Positions 1-8,427 of a DNA stretch of 64,000 bases are shown piece after piece. The notes below the pieces were generated by a model. It worked only from the letters and a program-made list of their open reading frames with translations, was not told the origin of the DNA and searched no databases. Location of the stretch: positions 37,901 through 101,900 of the forward strand of contig JAEULV010000139.1 in assembly GCA_016793065.1 (NCBI GenBank), written 5' to 3'. Position 1 is the stretch's first letter. Each line of letters starts with the position of its first letter. The stretch comes from Hyphomicrobiaceae bacterium (GTDB taxonomy: Bacteria; Pseudomonadota; Alphaproteobacteria; Rhizobiales; Ancalomicrobiaceae). The position numbers were made by a program, and so were the translations under genes.

Positions 1-790
1 CGGGGGTGGGGATCTCGTTGAACAGGAGATAGACAAGGAGCGGCGACAGGCCGATCTCGAGGGTGGAGATGAGGCCGGCCTCGGCGGCGGGCAGGCGGCG
101 GGCGCCGGCGACATAGAAGAAGAAGCCGAGGACGACCGAGGCGAGGGCGAAGCCGGCAAGCAGTAGCAACTCGCGCGGCGATGGCGGCGCGAGGCTGGCG
201 AAGGGGGCGGACAGCAGCGCCGTCAGGATCGAACTGGCGATGGTGGTGACCAGCATGTCGACGGCGCCCCAGCGCTTCATGGCGACGATGGAGAAGCCGA
301 AGGTGGCGGTCATCACCAGCGCCAGCGTGTCGCCAAGGAGGCTCGCCGAACCGAGCGAGCCGCCGAGCATGATGGCGACGCCGGTCAGCGTCACGGCGCT
401 GGCGAGGATGGTGCGGGGGGCGGCGCGCTCGCCGATCCAGAACCAGGCGAGGCCGGCGGCGATGAACGGGCCGGTGGCGTAAAGGATGGTGATGTTGGCG
501 ATGGTGGTGAAGGCGATGGCGCCGATATAGGCCAGCATGGCGGCGGCGCCGGAGACGGCGATCACGAAGTGGCGCCAGTCGAAGGCGGCGAGCCGGCGCA
601 GGGTGTCGCCGCGATTGAGGGCGATGAAGCCGGCCGAGAGCATCAGCGTGGCGAAGATCGCCCGCCACAGGCTCATGGTCGCCATGTCCATGGCCAGGAT
701 GCGGGCAAAGACCCCGCCGAGGCTCCAGGCGAGCGACGCGGCCACGATGAAGACGATGCCGAGACGGCGCTCGGGATGGGCCGGGTGCAT
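1..790 (-). CDS. EamA/DMT family transporter (C-terminus cut off by window edge)
   Basis: The reverse strand reads open from an ATG at 790 to the left edge, so the C-terminal end is missing. The protein starts MHPAHPERRLGIVF and shows the alternating hydrophobic helices of the drug/metabolite transporter superfamily, with typical segments such as 'SLAWSLGGVFARI' in the first helix and 'YATGPFIAAGLAWFWIGE' before the repeat junction. An AGGA sequence lies about 10 bases before the ATG. The family comprises inner-membrane exporters or permeases with about ten helices and two EamA repeats; substrate cannot be told from sequence. It is one of three EamA-type genes in the window, and they are not close relatives by eye. 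Confidence 0.85.
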   Translation of the reverse strand, partial: MHPAHPERRLGIVFIVAASLAWSLGGVFARILAMDMATMSLWRAIFATLMLSAGFIALNRGDTLRRLAAFDWRHFVIAVSGAAAMLAYIGAIAFTTIANITILYATGPFIAAGLAWFWIGERAAPRTILASAVTLTGVAIMLGGSLGSASLLGDTLALVMTATFGFSIVAMKRWGAVDMLVTTIASSILTALLSAPFASLAPPSPRELLLLAGFALASVVLGFFFYVAGARRLPAAEAGLISTLEIGLSPLLVYLLFNEIPTP

Positions 791-996
791 GACGGATTGT
801 TCCTGAGGCGCGGGGTCGGGCGGGACGAGCCGGTGGCGATCGAAGCCAGGTTTGCCCGCCCGCCGATCGCACGCTTGCGGAAATCCGAACCGTGCTGTTG
901 CCGCCGTGCTCCAGCCCTAAGGCAGCGGCGACGCCGGTTCAAGCGCCGGCGCCGCGTGGCTTCAATGCATCCGGGTGCGGGCGGCCGACCGGGCAG

Positions 997-1030
997 CAAA
1001 AAGCCGCCGGGCTGAGTTGCCCGGCGGCTT
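997..1030 (-). terminator. Intrinsic terminator of galU
   Basis: A perfect 12-bp stem (AAGCCGCCGGGC with its complement) surrounds a 6-base loop. It is followed on the minus strand by a run of T (GGCTTTTTGC). It sits about 35 bases past the galU stop codon. Confidence 0.85.
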
Positions 1031-1063
1031 GATTGTGGTCGCGGTCCGGCCTGCGGCGGCGGC

Positions 1064-1942
1064 TCAGCGCTTCAGCAGCTTTTCCAGCTCGACGCGGAAG
1101 CCGGGGGCGATGTCGTCGCGGGCGAGGGCATAGGCGACATTGGCGGTGAGGAAGCCGATCTTCGAGCCGGTGTCGTAGATCTTGCCGTCGAACACCACGC
1201 CGTAGAACGGCTGGGCCTCGGCGAGCTTCAGCATCGAGTCGGTCAGCTGGATCTCGCCGCCGGCGCCCTTGCCCTGCTTGGCGAGAAGGTCGAAGATTTC
1301 CGGCTGCAGGATGTAGCGGCCGGAAATGGCGAGGTTGGACGGGGCGGTGCCGCGCGGCGGCTTCTCGACCATCTCGGTGATCTCGAAGGCGCCCTTGCCG
1401 GTGTCCTTGCCGCGGCCGACGATGCCGTACTGGTTGGTCTGGCTGTCGGGAACCTCGAACACGGCGACGTGATTGCCGCCGACTTCGTTGTAGGCCTCGA
1501 TCATCTTGGCCAGGCAGCCGCGATTGCCGTGATGCAGCATGTCGGGCAGCACCAGGGCGAAGGGTTCGTCGCCGACGATGTCGCGGGCGCACCACACGGC
1601 GTGGCCGAGGCCGAGCGGCAATTGCTGGCGGGTAAAGCTGGTGGCGCCGGCGCCGGGCTGGTCGTGGGCGAGCATTTCGAGTTCGTGACGCTTGCCGCGC
1701 TCGGTCAAGGTCCGCTCGAGTTCGAACTGGACGTCGAAATGGTCCTCGATCACATGCTTGTTACGGCCGGTGACGAAGATCAGGTGCTCGATGCCGGCTT
1801 CGCGGGCCTCGTCGACCACGTGCTGGATCACCGGACGGTCGACGACCGTCAGCATCTCCTTCGGCATGGCCTTGGTGGCGGGCAGGAAGCGCGTGCCGAG
1901 ACCGGCAACGGGGAAAATGGCTTTGCGGATGGGCTTGTGCAT
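1064..1942 (-). CDS. galU: UTP--glucose-1-phosphate uridylyltransferase
   Basis: This cytoplasmic enzyme makes UDP-glucose from UTP and glucose-1-phosphate for exopolysaccharide, LPS and glucan synthesis. The N-terminus [16 protein letters not shown] carries the nucleotidyltransferase G-x-G-T-R-F motif, followed by [11 protein letters not shown]. The chain is 292 residues, normal for bacterial GalU. A TTG 36 bases upstream keeps the frame open, but the ATG at 1942 matches the family N-terminus and was chosen. The gene stands alone, divergent from the lytic transglycosylase gene across 250 bases, and ends in a strong terminator. I am sure of the family. Confidence 0.95.
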   Translation of the reverse strand: MHKPIRKAIFPVAGLGTRFLPATKAMPKEMLTVVDRPVIQHVVDEAREAGIEHLIFVTGRNKHVIEDHFDVQFELERTLTERGKRHELEMLAHDQPGAGATSFTRQQLPLGLGHAVWCARDIVGDEPFALVLPDMLHHGNRGCLAKMIEAYNEVGGNHVAVFEVPDSQTNQYGIVGRGKDTGKGAFEITEMVEKPPRGTAPSNLAISGRYILQPEIFDLLAKQGKGAGGEIQLTDSMLKLAEAQPFYGVVFDGKIYDTGSKIGFLTANVAYALARDDIAPGFRVELEKLLKR

Positions 1943-2093
1943 GAGCGCGGGACCAGTCGGTCTGAAAGGGACCATCAAGGCGATGGCGAGGGCGATGCAC
2001 CACGCTATCGTGGCGTGATTTAGGCTAACGCGCGGCTTCTTAACATTCGCCGCATTTTACCGAAATCATGCGCATGGAGTGGCGGCATCGTCG

Positions 2094-2108
2094 TTAACAG
2101 GACCTTAA
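2094..2108 (+). promoter_or_regulatory. CtrA-type box upstream of the transglycosylase gene
   Basis: TTAA-CAGGACC-TTAA is a perfect match to the TTAA-N7-TTAA recognition sequence of the alphaproteobacterial cell-cycle regulator CtrA. It ends 84 bases before the transglycosylase ATG and lies in the divergent galU/transglycosylase gap. Binding is inferred. Confidence 0.5.
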
Positions 2109-2192
2109 GAGCGCCTGGGTCAGTGTCGTCGTTCAAGCCGCCTCGGGCGGGAATCGGCGCAACGGCCCCGGTGCGCCGAACGGAGAGCCAGC

Positions 2193-3470
2193 ATGGACGA
2201 TCGCAACAGCCCCCTTTCGGCCTTGATGCCGGACCGGCGCAGCCTCATCCTCGGCGCGGGCGCGCTTGCCGGATCGGCGCTGATCGCGGCGCCGGCCGTG
2301 GCGGCCGAATATCCGCCGCAGAACGATTTTCCCTATGACGAGTGGGTGGCGCGGATGCGCGGCCGGGCCACGGGCATGGGGATTCGCGGCGAGACCTACG
2401 ACCGGGTGATGGCCAAGGCCAGGCCCGACACCGAGATCTACAAGTTCGACCGGGCGCAGCCGGAATTCAACGAGCCGATCTGGCGCTACATCAACCGGCG
2501 CGTCAACGAATGGCGCATCAATACCGGACGCGACCGCATCAAGCAGGAAGCGGCGCTGTTCGATCGGATCGAGGCGAAATACGGCGTCGACCGCTACATG
2601 CTGTGCGCGCTGTGGGGGATGGAATCGGCGTTCGGCGACGTCATCGTCAACACCAAGTTCATGCGGCCGATCATCAATTGCCTGACGGCGCTTGCCTGGG
2701 GCGACCGGCGGCGGCGGCCCTACTGGGAGCAGGAATTCTTCAACGCGCTGAAGATCGTCGACAAGGGTTGGGCGCAGCCCGAACAGATGATCGGCTCGTG
2801 GGCCGGCGCGATGGGGCATACGCAGTGGATGCCCGAGGTGTGGCTCAACATGGGCGTCGACTTCGACGGCGACGGCAAGATCTTTCCATTCGGCCGGCCG
2901 GACGACGCGCTGGGCGGTACGGCGCGCTACATGCTGGAACGCGGGCGCTTCCGGCGCGGCGAGGCGTGGGGCTACGAGGTCAAGGTGCCGGCCGGGTTCA
3001 ATGCGGCGCTGGCAGATCGGCGGACGCAGCGGCCGGTGTCGGAATGGGCGGCGATGGGGGTGACGCGGGCCAACGGGCAGGCGTTCCCGCGCGGCGGCGA
3101 CATCGCGCGGATGGCGCTGCCGGCGGGGATGAAGGGGCCGGGGTTCATGCTGCTGCAGAACTTTTTCGCCATCCGGTCCTACAACCCGAGCTTTGCCTAT
3201 GCGCTGGCGATCGGGCATCTGGCCGACCGGATTCGCGGCGGCGGGCCGTTCATCCAGAGCTGGCCGGTGGACGAGCGGCCGCTGACGCTGGAGGAGACCC
3301 AGGAGATCCAGCAGAAGCTGACGGCGATGGGCTTCGACACCGGCGGCGCTGACGGTCGTGTCGGCGAGATGACGCAGCGCGCCATTCAGGCCTGGCAGGC
3401 GCAGGTGGGGATGAAGCCGGCGGACGGCTATCCGACCGACAAGGTGCTGGCGCGGCTGCGGCAGAACTGA
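2193..3470 (+). CDS. Lytic murein transglycosylase, MltB-like, with peptidoglycan-binding domain
   Basis: The protein has 425 residues. The N-terminus has a twin-arginine-like signal (residues 14-38, 'DRRSLILGAGALAGSALIA', then a likely AxA-type cleavage site), which suggests export to the periplasm. Residues about 45-340 are an SLT_2/MltB-type catalytic domain with the active glutamate at E144 in 'CALWGMESAFGD'. Residues about 365-425 form a PG_binding_1 repeat ('EIQQKLTAMGFDTGGADG'). The enzyme cleaves the MurNAc-GlcNAc bond with formation of 1,6-anhydro ends. A GGAG sequence 6 bases before the ATG supports the start. A CtrA-type box lies just upstream, which would fit cell-cycle timing of wall remodelling. 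Confidence 0.92.
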   Translation: MDDRNSPLSALMPDRRSLILGAGALAGSALIAAPAVAAEYPPQNDFPYDEWVARMRGRATGMGIRGETYDRVMAKARPDTEIYKFDRAQPEFNEPIWRYINRRVNEWRINTGRDRIKQEAALFDRIEAKYGVDRYMLCALWGMESAFGDVIVNTKFMRPIINCLTALAWGDRRRRPYWEQEFFNALKIVDKGWAQPEQMIGSWAGAMGHTQWMPEVWLNMGVDFDGDGKIFPFGRPDDALGGTARYMLERGRFRRGEAWGYEVKVPAGFNAALADRRTQRPVSEWAAMGVTRANGQAFPRGGDIARMALPAGMKGPGFMLLQNFFAIRSYNPSFAYALAIGHLADRIRGGGPFIQSWPVDERPLTLEETQEIQQKLTAMGFDTGGADGRVGEMTQRAIQAWQAQVGMKPADGYPTDKVLARLRQN

Positions 3471-3543
3471 CGGGAGCCGGGCTGTTTCGTCTTGTTTCGG
3501 CCACGACCGGCGATTAGCCTTCGATCCACCAAGAGGCTGGGCG

Positions 3544-4893
3544 ATGGCGATGCGGATCGGAAGGCGGATGCGGACCTGGTGCATGGCGGTGCTGATCGCG
3601 GCCGTCGGCTTCGGCAAGGCCGCGCCGGCGGGGGCGGGGATGATGCCCGGCGCGATCGAGCCGCAGCGGCCACAGGCGCCGCTGGTCGAGGTGCAGGACC
3701 GGATCCAGACCGAGCCCGGCAAGGGGCTGTTCGACTTCCTGTTCGGCGGAAGCAAGCCGAAGGAGCCTGAGGCGACCGGCGCGCCGGTGCCGCTGGCGCC
3801 GCCGCCGCGACCGAAGCGGACCGAGCCACCCGAACCGAAGATCGTCGAGCTGCCGAAGGCGGCGGACGCGCGCACCGTGGTGGTGATCGGCGACAGTCAG
3901 GCCGCCGGATTGGCGACGGGCCTGCAGATGGCATTCGCCGATGCGCCGGGGATCCTCGTATCCAACCGTACCAAGCCGGCCTCCAGCCTGATTCGCGAAG
4001 AGTTCTATGACTGGAACGCGCAATTGCCGGCGGTACTGGCGGCCGGGCCGACAGATGTGATCGTGGTGATGCTCGGCGTCAACGAGCGCCAGCCGCTGAT
4101 CGGGGCCAATGGCAAGGTGACGGACGAGCCGCGCTCGGACAACTGGACGGGCGTCTACCGCGCCCGGCTTGAGAAGCTGATGGGGCAGTTGAAGGCGAGT
4201 GGCAAGCCGGTGTTCTGGATCGGCATGCCGCCGACGGGGCGCTCGGAGTTTTCCGGCTTCATGGCGTTCATCAACGAGCAGGCACTCGCCGTGAGCGAGG
4301 CGCAGGATCTGACTTTCATCGATATCTGGCCCGGCTTCACCGACGAGAACGGGCGCTACACCTCGAGCGGTCCGGATGTGGAGGGCGTGGCGCGGCGGCT
4401 GCGGGCGGCGGACGCCATCCACTTCACCCGCGCCGGCCAGCGCAAGCTCGCCTATTTCGTCGAAACCGAGATTCGCGGATTGCTGTCGGGGGGCGAGGGG
4501 GCGACGCCGGTGCCGGCCGAGACCGGTCCGGAAGCGCAGCAGACGCCGATCGGACCGGCGGACCCGTGGGCGTTGCCGCCGGCGCCGTGGGACAAGGTCG
4601 GGGCGTTGATGCCGCTGAACGAGCCGATGAGCGGCACGGGCGACGAACTGGCTGGTGGCGCCAGCGCGCCGCGACCGGGCAGCACGCCTGCGGCCGACAT
4701 GCGGATCGTGGCGAGGGCGGCGCTGCCGGCGGCGGCGCTTCCGGCGAATGTCTACGGCCCGCCGCCGCCTGTCGCGGCGTCGAGCGTCGCGGGTTATCCC
4801 TTCGCCGAGACGCCGACCTACAAGCGGCTGGTGCGCGGCGAGGCGATCGAGGCGGCGCGCGGGCGGATCGACGACTTCTCGGCGACGCGCTAG
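3544..4893 (+). CDS. DUF459-family SGNH/GDSL hydrolase-like protein
   Basis: The protein has 449 residues. A signal peptide or anchor (residues about 10-31) and a proline-rich linker (81-105) precede an SGNH-type domain. The catalytic pattern is visible: S118 in 'VVVIGDSQAAGL', N180 in 'VMLGVNERQ', and D290/H293 in 'ADAIHFTRAGQ'. A disordered Pro/Ala-rich tail follows from about residue 315. This is the DUF459 (PF04311) layout, a periplasmic SGNH family of unknown substrate; O-acyl ester hydrolysis on a cell-envelope polymer is a reasonable inference. AGAGG lies 7 bases before the ATG. It follows the transglycosylase gene by 73 bases in the same direction and may be co-transcribed with it. 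Confidence 0.88.
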   Translation: MAMRIGRRMRTWCMAVLIAAVGFGKAAPAGAGMMPGAIEPQRPQAPLVEVQDRIQTEPGKGLFDFLFGGSKPKEPEATGAPVPLAPPPRPKRTEPPEPKIVELPKAADARTVVVIGDSQAAGLATGLQMAFADAPGILVSNRTKPASSLIREEFYDWNAQLPAVLAAGPTDVIVVMLGVNERQPLIGANGKVTDEPRSDNWTGVYRARLEKLMGQLKASGKPVFWIGMPPTGRSEFSGFMAFINEQALAVSEAQDLTFIDIWPGFTDENGRYTSSGPDVEGVARRLRAADAIHFTRAGQRKLAYFVETEIRGLLSGGEGATPVPAETGPEAQQTPIGPADPWALPPAPWDKVGALMPLNEPMSGTGDELAGGASAPRPGSTPAADMRIVARAALPAAALPANVYGPPPPVAASSVAGYPFAETPTYKRLVRGEAIEAARGRIDDFSATR

Positions 4894-4939
4894 CCGCGAC
4901 CGGGGAGCGGTCGCGGTCACGGGCGCGGATGCCGCCGGA

Positions 4940-5806
4940 TCAGATCATCGCGGCGATGCCGGGATGGCGGCTGATCAGGGCCTGTTTCAGCTTTTCCAGC
5001 GCGCGGGTTTCGATCTGGCGCACTCGCTCCTTGGAGATGCCGAGGCGTTCGCCAAGGGATTCGAGCGTGGCGCTGTCGTCACGCAGGCGACGTTCGCGCA
5101 GGATGCGGGCCTCGCGGTCGGAGAGCACCGCCATCGCCTCGTTAAGCCAGCGCAGCCGCCGCTCGCCGTCGATTTCGTCCTCGACGATTTCGTCCTGCAG
5201 TGGCCGGTCGCAGACGAGGAAATCCTGGCGATCGGCGGAACTGCCCTCGGTGTCGGAGAGGGGCGCGTTGAGGCTCTGGTCGTTGCCGGAGAGCCGGGCG
5301 TTCATGGTCTCGACATCGGCGAGCGACACGCCGACGGCTTCGGCGATCTCGGTGAACATCGCCGTCGTCGGCATGGGCGAATGGCCCTGGCTCAACTTGG
5401 CGCGCAGGCGGCGCAGGTTGAAGAACAGCGCCTTCTGCGTCGACGAGGTACCGCCGCGAACGATCGACCAGTTGCGCAGCACATAATCCTGCAGTGCGGC
5501 GCGGATCCACCACATGGCGTAGGTCGAGAACCGCACCTGGCGGTCGGGCTCGAAGCGCTGGGCGGCCTCGAGCAGGCCGATATGGGCCTCCTGGATCAGG
5601 TCGGCCATGGGCAGGCCGAAGTGCTTGAAGCGGGCGGCAACGGCAATGGCCAGACGCATGTGCGAGTGCGTCAGTTTCTCCAGCGCGGCCTTGTCGCCGG
5701 TCTGGCGGAACAGAACCGCGAGATCGTGTTCCTCGTCGCGTTCCAAGTAGGGTGCCGCGATTGCCGCGCGCACGAATTGACGCTGGGTGCTGACTGCCCG
5801 AGCCAT
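4940..5806 (-). CDS. rpoH: RNA polymerase sigma-32 (RpoH-type) factor
   Basis: The 288-residue protein contains sigma region 2 ('DLIQEAHIGLLEAAQRFEPD', 'FSTYAMWWIRAALQDYVLR'). It also has the RpoH-box signature 'QKALFFNLRRLR' at residues 124-135, which separates RpoH from RpoD. Region 4.2 near the C-terminus reads 'LGISKERVRQIETRALEKL'. The upstream GTG at 5842 keeps the frame open, but the ATG at 5806 has AGAGG about 8 bases before it. Many Hyphomicrobiales carry two rpoH genes; the slightly divergent RpoH box (QKALFFNLR, canonical QRKLFFNLR) would fit an RpoH2-type paralogue, but I cannot decide this. An FNR/FixK-type dyad lies 63 bases upstream. Confidence 0.93.
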   Translation of the reverse strand: MARAVSTQRQFVRAAIAAPYLERDEEHDLAVLFRQTGDKAALEKLTHSHMRLAIAVAARFKHFGLPMADLIQEAHIGLLEAAQRFEPDRQVRFSTYAMWWIRAALQDYVLRNWSIVRGGTSSTQKALFFNLRRLRAKLSQGHSPMPTTAMFTEIAEAVGVSLADVETMNARLSGNDQSLNAPLSDTEGSSADRQDFLVCDRPLQDEIVEDEIDGERRLRWLNEAMAVLSDREARILRERRLRDDSATLESLGERLGISKERVRQIETRALEKLKQALISRHPGIAAMI

Positions 5807-5848
5807 GGCCAACCTCTTGTTCCCTGTTTGCCGGTTCCTCACCGACCG

Positions 5849-5868
5849 ATTCGGATACGCATCCGAAT
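5849..5868. repeat. Inverted repeat, 8-bp arms, upstream of rpoH
   Basis: ATTCGGAT-ACGC-ATCCGAAT is a perfect dyad. It abuts the FNR/FixK-type box and lies between that box and the rpoH start, so it could be a second operator. No regulator is identified. Confidence 0.5.
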
Positions 5869-5882
5869 TTGATCTAGATCAA
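5869..5882. promoter_or_regulatory. FNR/FixK-type box (anaerobox)
   Basis: TTGATCTAGATCAA matches the TTGAT-N4-ATCAA consensus of FNR/FixK/FnrN regulators at every defined position. It is the core of a 16-bp perfect palindrome (5868-5883). The nearest start codon is that of rpoH, 63 bases away on the minus strand; rpmJ on the plus strand is 300 bases away. Confidence 0.6.
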
Positions 5883-6044
5883 AATTACTTTAGGGGGAAC
5901 ACCGCCGGGTTGGCAAATGAACTCTTGCTCGCCGAAGCGTGATCGTGGCAAACGGGGGGCGGATATGTCGCGGGCGCGGGTGGGGCACGGTTGGGGCGCT
6001 GGCGGCTTTCGCGGGATTTTCACCGGTTGATGCGTGGTCACGGA

Positions 6045-6073
6045 TTGACAGGTGTACGGGCTGCGCATAGAAA
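6045..6073 (+). promoter_or_regulatory. Sigma70-type promoter for rpmJ
   Basis: TTGACA, a 17-base spacer and TAGAAA make a near-consensus promoter, about 110 bases before the rpmJ start codon. Confidence 0.6.
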
Positions 6074-6089
6074 CGCGCACGAATTCGCT

Positions 6090-6120
6090 GAGCGCGGTCA
6101 CTCCGCGCTCGTTTCTTTTG
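6090..6120 (+). terminator. Terminator-like hairpin in the rpmJ leader
   Basis: GAGCGCG and CGCGCTC form a 7-bp stem around a 7-base loop, followed by GTTTCTTTTG. It lies between the promoter and the rpmJ start, so it may attenuate read-through. Confidence 0.4.
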
Positions 6121-6181
6121 TCCGGAACGGTTGGTCCTCGATCAATTCTCCGGGCGGTCATTCAAGCCCCCGGGGCCGGTC

Positions 6182-6307
6182 ATGAAGATCAAGAACTCGC
6201 TCAAGTCGCTGCGCACCCGCCATCGCGACAACCGTCTGGTCCGCCGCAAGGGCCGCGTCTACGTCATCAACAAGACCAACCCGCGCTTCAAGGCGCGCCA
6301 GGGCTGA
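6182..6307 (+). CDS. rpmJ: 50S ribosomal protein L36, type B
   Basis: This 41-residue basic protein begins [17 protein letters not shown], contains '[21 protein letters not shown]' in two overlapping conserved parts, and lacks the zinc-binding Cys/His set of type-A L36. It is the Zn-independent (YkgO-like) form that is standard in Hyphomicrobiales. It is a structural protein of the large ribosomal subunit. It stands alone, with a good promoter 110 bases upstream and a hairpin in the leader. It is short but the match to the family is along its whole length. Confidence 0.95.
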   Translation: MKIKNSLKSLRTRHRDNRLVRRKGRVYVINKTNPRFKARQG

Positions 6308-6451
6308 GGCTTGTCGACCGGGTGAGCCGCGCTGGCTGTCTCCAGCGGCGCTGCCCGGGCAAGACGCGCGATTCCGGACAGAGCTGTCCGGAGTGGCCAT
6401 CGATCGAATTGGTGCTTGACGAGCCCATGAGCGGATCCGCATGATCCGTTC

Positions 6452-7219
6452 ATGAGGCTCGTTTTTCGTTTCAGGCGGCTGATGCCGCGCATTGCCGCCG
6501 CCGTCCTGCTGACGGGTGTCGCCGCGCCCTTGGCGCTGGCGCAGGGCATGGACCTGCAGCCGATACCGGCGCCGCTGCCGGACAAGCCGCTGGAGGCGGT
6601 GCCGACGCCGCCACCCGTGCCGCCGGCCCTGCCGCCGAAGGACCAGGAAGCGGCGCCGAAGACCACGCCGGATACCCCGCCGCCATCGCCGGCGCCGCCG
6701 ACGAATCCGGCCATCGCCAAGCGGCTGGCGCAGTGGCGCGGCTTGCCGACCGAGCAGCTGTTCGTGGCGCTGAAGGCCGCGACGAGCGAGGAGGAAGGCG
6801 TTGCGCTGGAAAACGAGATCAAGGCGCGCTGGCTGAATTCCGGCTCGGATACGGTCGATCTGCTGATGTCGCGGGCGCTGAAGGCGATCGCCGCCAACCA
6901 GCATCCGCTGGCGCTCGACCTTCTGGACATGATCGTGATGTTGCGGCCGGACTATGCCGAGGCCTGGACCCGGCGCGCCGGCGTCCATCTCGCCCGCAAC
7001 GACTTCGCCAAGGGGCTTGCCGACATCAAGCGGGCGGTGATGCTGGAGCCACGGCACTTCACGGCGATGACCGGGCTCGCCAACATGATGGAAATGCTCG
7101 ACGACAAAGCCGGGGCGCTGGCGATCCACCGGCGCATCCTCGAGTTCCATCCGACCAATGCCAATTCGAAGCGCGAGGTCGAGCAACTGGGACTCGCCCT
7201 TGACGGGCGGCCGAGCTGA
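6452..7219 (+). CDS. Exported tetratricopeptide-repeat protein
   Basis: The protein has 255 residues. Residues 1-30 are a signal peptide ('IAAAVLLTGVAAPLALAQG'). Residues about 37-88 are a proline-rich spacer. The rest is helical with at least two TPR-like units ('DYAEAWTRRAGVHLARNDFA' and 'FTAMTGLANMMEMLDDKAG'). The likely location is the periplasm. TPR proteins bind other proteins; no partner is evident here. It lies between rpmJ and a hydrolase gene on the same strand with no sign of a functional link. Confidence 0.8.
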   Translation: MRLVFRFRRLMPRIAAAVLLTGVAAPLALAQGMDLQPIPAPLPDKPLEAVPTPPPVPPALPPKDQEAAPKTTPDTPPPSPAPPTNPAIAKRLAQWRGLPTEQLFVALKAATSEEEGVALENEIKARWLNSGSDTVDLLMSRALKAIAANQHPLALDLLDMIVMLRPDYAEAWTRRAGVHLARNDFAKGLADIKRAVMLEPRHFTAMTGLANMMEMLDDKAGALAIHRRILEFHPTNANSKREVEQLGLALDGRPS

Positions 7220-7381
7220 GCCGGGCTTCGCCGTTTGCTCCGTGAAACCTTGCGCGTCGGGCGGGGTAACCTGCCGGCCGGGATCCGACGGCTCGCCACC
7301 GGACAGAATCGAACCAGCGGCGAAACCGATTGCCACGGCCGGCGGTATAGAGGGAAGGTGCCTCACTCGAACCGCTCGGTC

Positions 7382-8356
7382 ATGTTGAAACAGGTGCGAA
7401 TGTTCAGTCTTGCGATTGCCGCCGTTGCCGGCCTGCTGGGGTTCGGGGCGGTTCTCACCCATGTGGCGGCGCGGCGGATCAGCCAGCAATATCCACCCAT
7501 CGGCGAGTTCGTCGATGTCGGTGGGGTGCGGCTGCATCTGGTCGACGAGGCCGGGCCGGAGGGCGACGACCGCCCGCCGCTGGTAGTGATCCACGGCGCC
7601 AGCGCCAACCTGCGCGAACCGATGCTGGCATTCGCCGGCCATCTCCGTCAGCGGCAACGCACGCTGTTCATCGACCGTCCCGGCCATGGCTGGAGCGAGC
7701 GCCGGGGCCGCGCCGATGCCTCGCCCTCGGCACAAGCGGCGTTGATCGCGGCGGCGCTGAAGGCCAAGGGGATCGAGCGGGCGGTGATCCTCGGCATTTC
7801 CTGGGGCGGGGCGCTGGCGGCGGCGTTCGCGGTCAATCATCCGCAGCAGACGGCGGGGCTCGTCTTCATCGGGCCGGCGACGCACCCGTGGCCCGGCGGG
7901 GTCGACTGGCACTACGGCATCACGGTGACGCCGGTGCTGGGGACGCTGTTCAGCCATTGCCTGATGCTGCCGATCGCCTGGAACCGGGTGCCGCGGGCGG
8001 TGGAAGGGGTATTCGCGCCGGAGGCGGCGCCGGCGGGGTATTCCGAGGCGATCGGGGCGCGGCTGTTGCTGCGGCCGGCGGAGTTCATCGCCAATGGCGA
8101 GGATGTGCACGACCTGAAGGCCAATGTGACGGCCCTGGCGCCGCGCTATCGCGAAATCGTCGCGCCCACCGAGATCGTCACCGGCGATGCCGACGCAGTG
8201 GTATGGCCGAGCATCCATTCGGTCGGCCTGGAACGCGACATCGCCGGCGCCAACGTCACCTGGCTACCGGGCGCCGGCCACATGCCCCACCACACCCGCC
8301 GCGCCGATGTGCTGGCGGCGATCGAACGGGTCTATGGGCGGATGGGGCGCGGATAG
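7382..8356 (+). CDS. Alpha/beta-fold hydrolase, membrane-anchored
   Basis: The 324-residue protein has an N-terminal hydrophobic anchor or signal (residues about 8-30). The alpha/beta-hydrolase features are the oxyanion 'HGASANL' (H71-G72), the nucleophile elbow 'GISWGG' with S140, an acidic residue D269 or D271 in 'VTGDADAVVW', and H300 in 'LPGAGHMPHH'. The nearest activity classes are esterase, lipase or C-C bond hydrolase; the substrate is unknown. The open frame extends to 7235, but the ATG at 7382 gives a clean signal anchor. No strong Shine-Dalgarno sequence is visible, so M6 (7397) is an alternative. Confidence 0.85.
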   Translation: MLKQVRMFSLAIAAVAGLLGFGAVLTHVAARRISQQYPPIGEFVDVGGVRLHLVDEAGPEGDDRPPLVVIHGASANLREPMLAFAGHLRQRQRTLFIDRPGHGWSERRGRADASPSAQAALIAAALKAKGIERAVILGISWGGALAAAFAVNHPQQTAGLVFIGPATHPWPGGVDWHYGITVTPVLGTLFSHCLMLPIAWNRVPRAVEGVFAPEAAPAGYSEAIGARLLLRPAEFIANGEDVHDLKANVTALAPRYREIVAPTEIVTGDADAVVWPSIHSVGLERDIAGANVTWLPGAGHMPHHTRRADVLAAIERVYGRMGRG

Positions 8357-8427
8357 GCGGACCTGCGGCCGTTTCGCCCTGTGGTGTGGCCAGATGCCGA
8401 ATGCCGAGGTTGACGATGTTGATTGTG

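Noticed and set aside
2133..3875. 580-codon minus-strand frame opposite the transglycosylase and DUF459 genes
   Set aside because: It spans two clear plus-strand genes and their gap, with Arg/Pro/His-rich composition typical of a GC-rich shadow.
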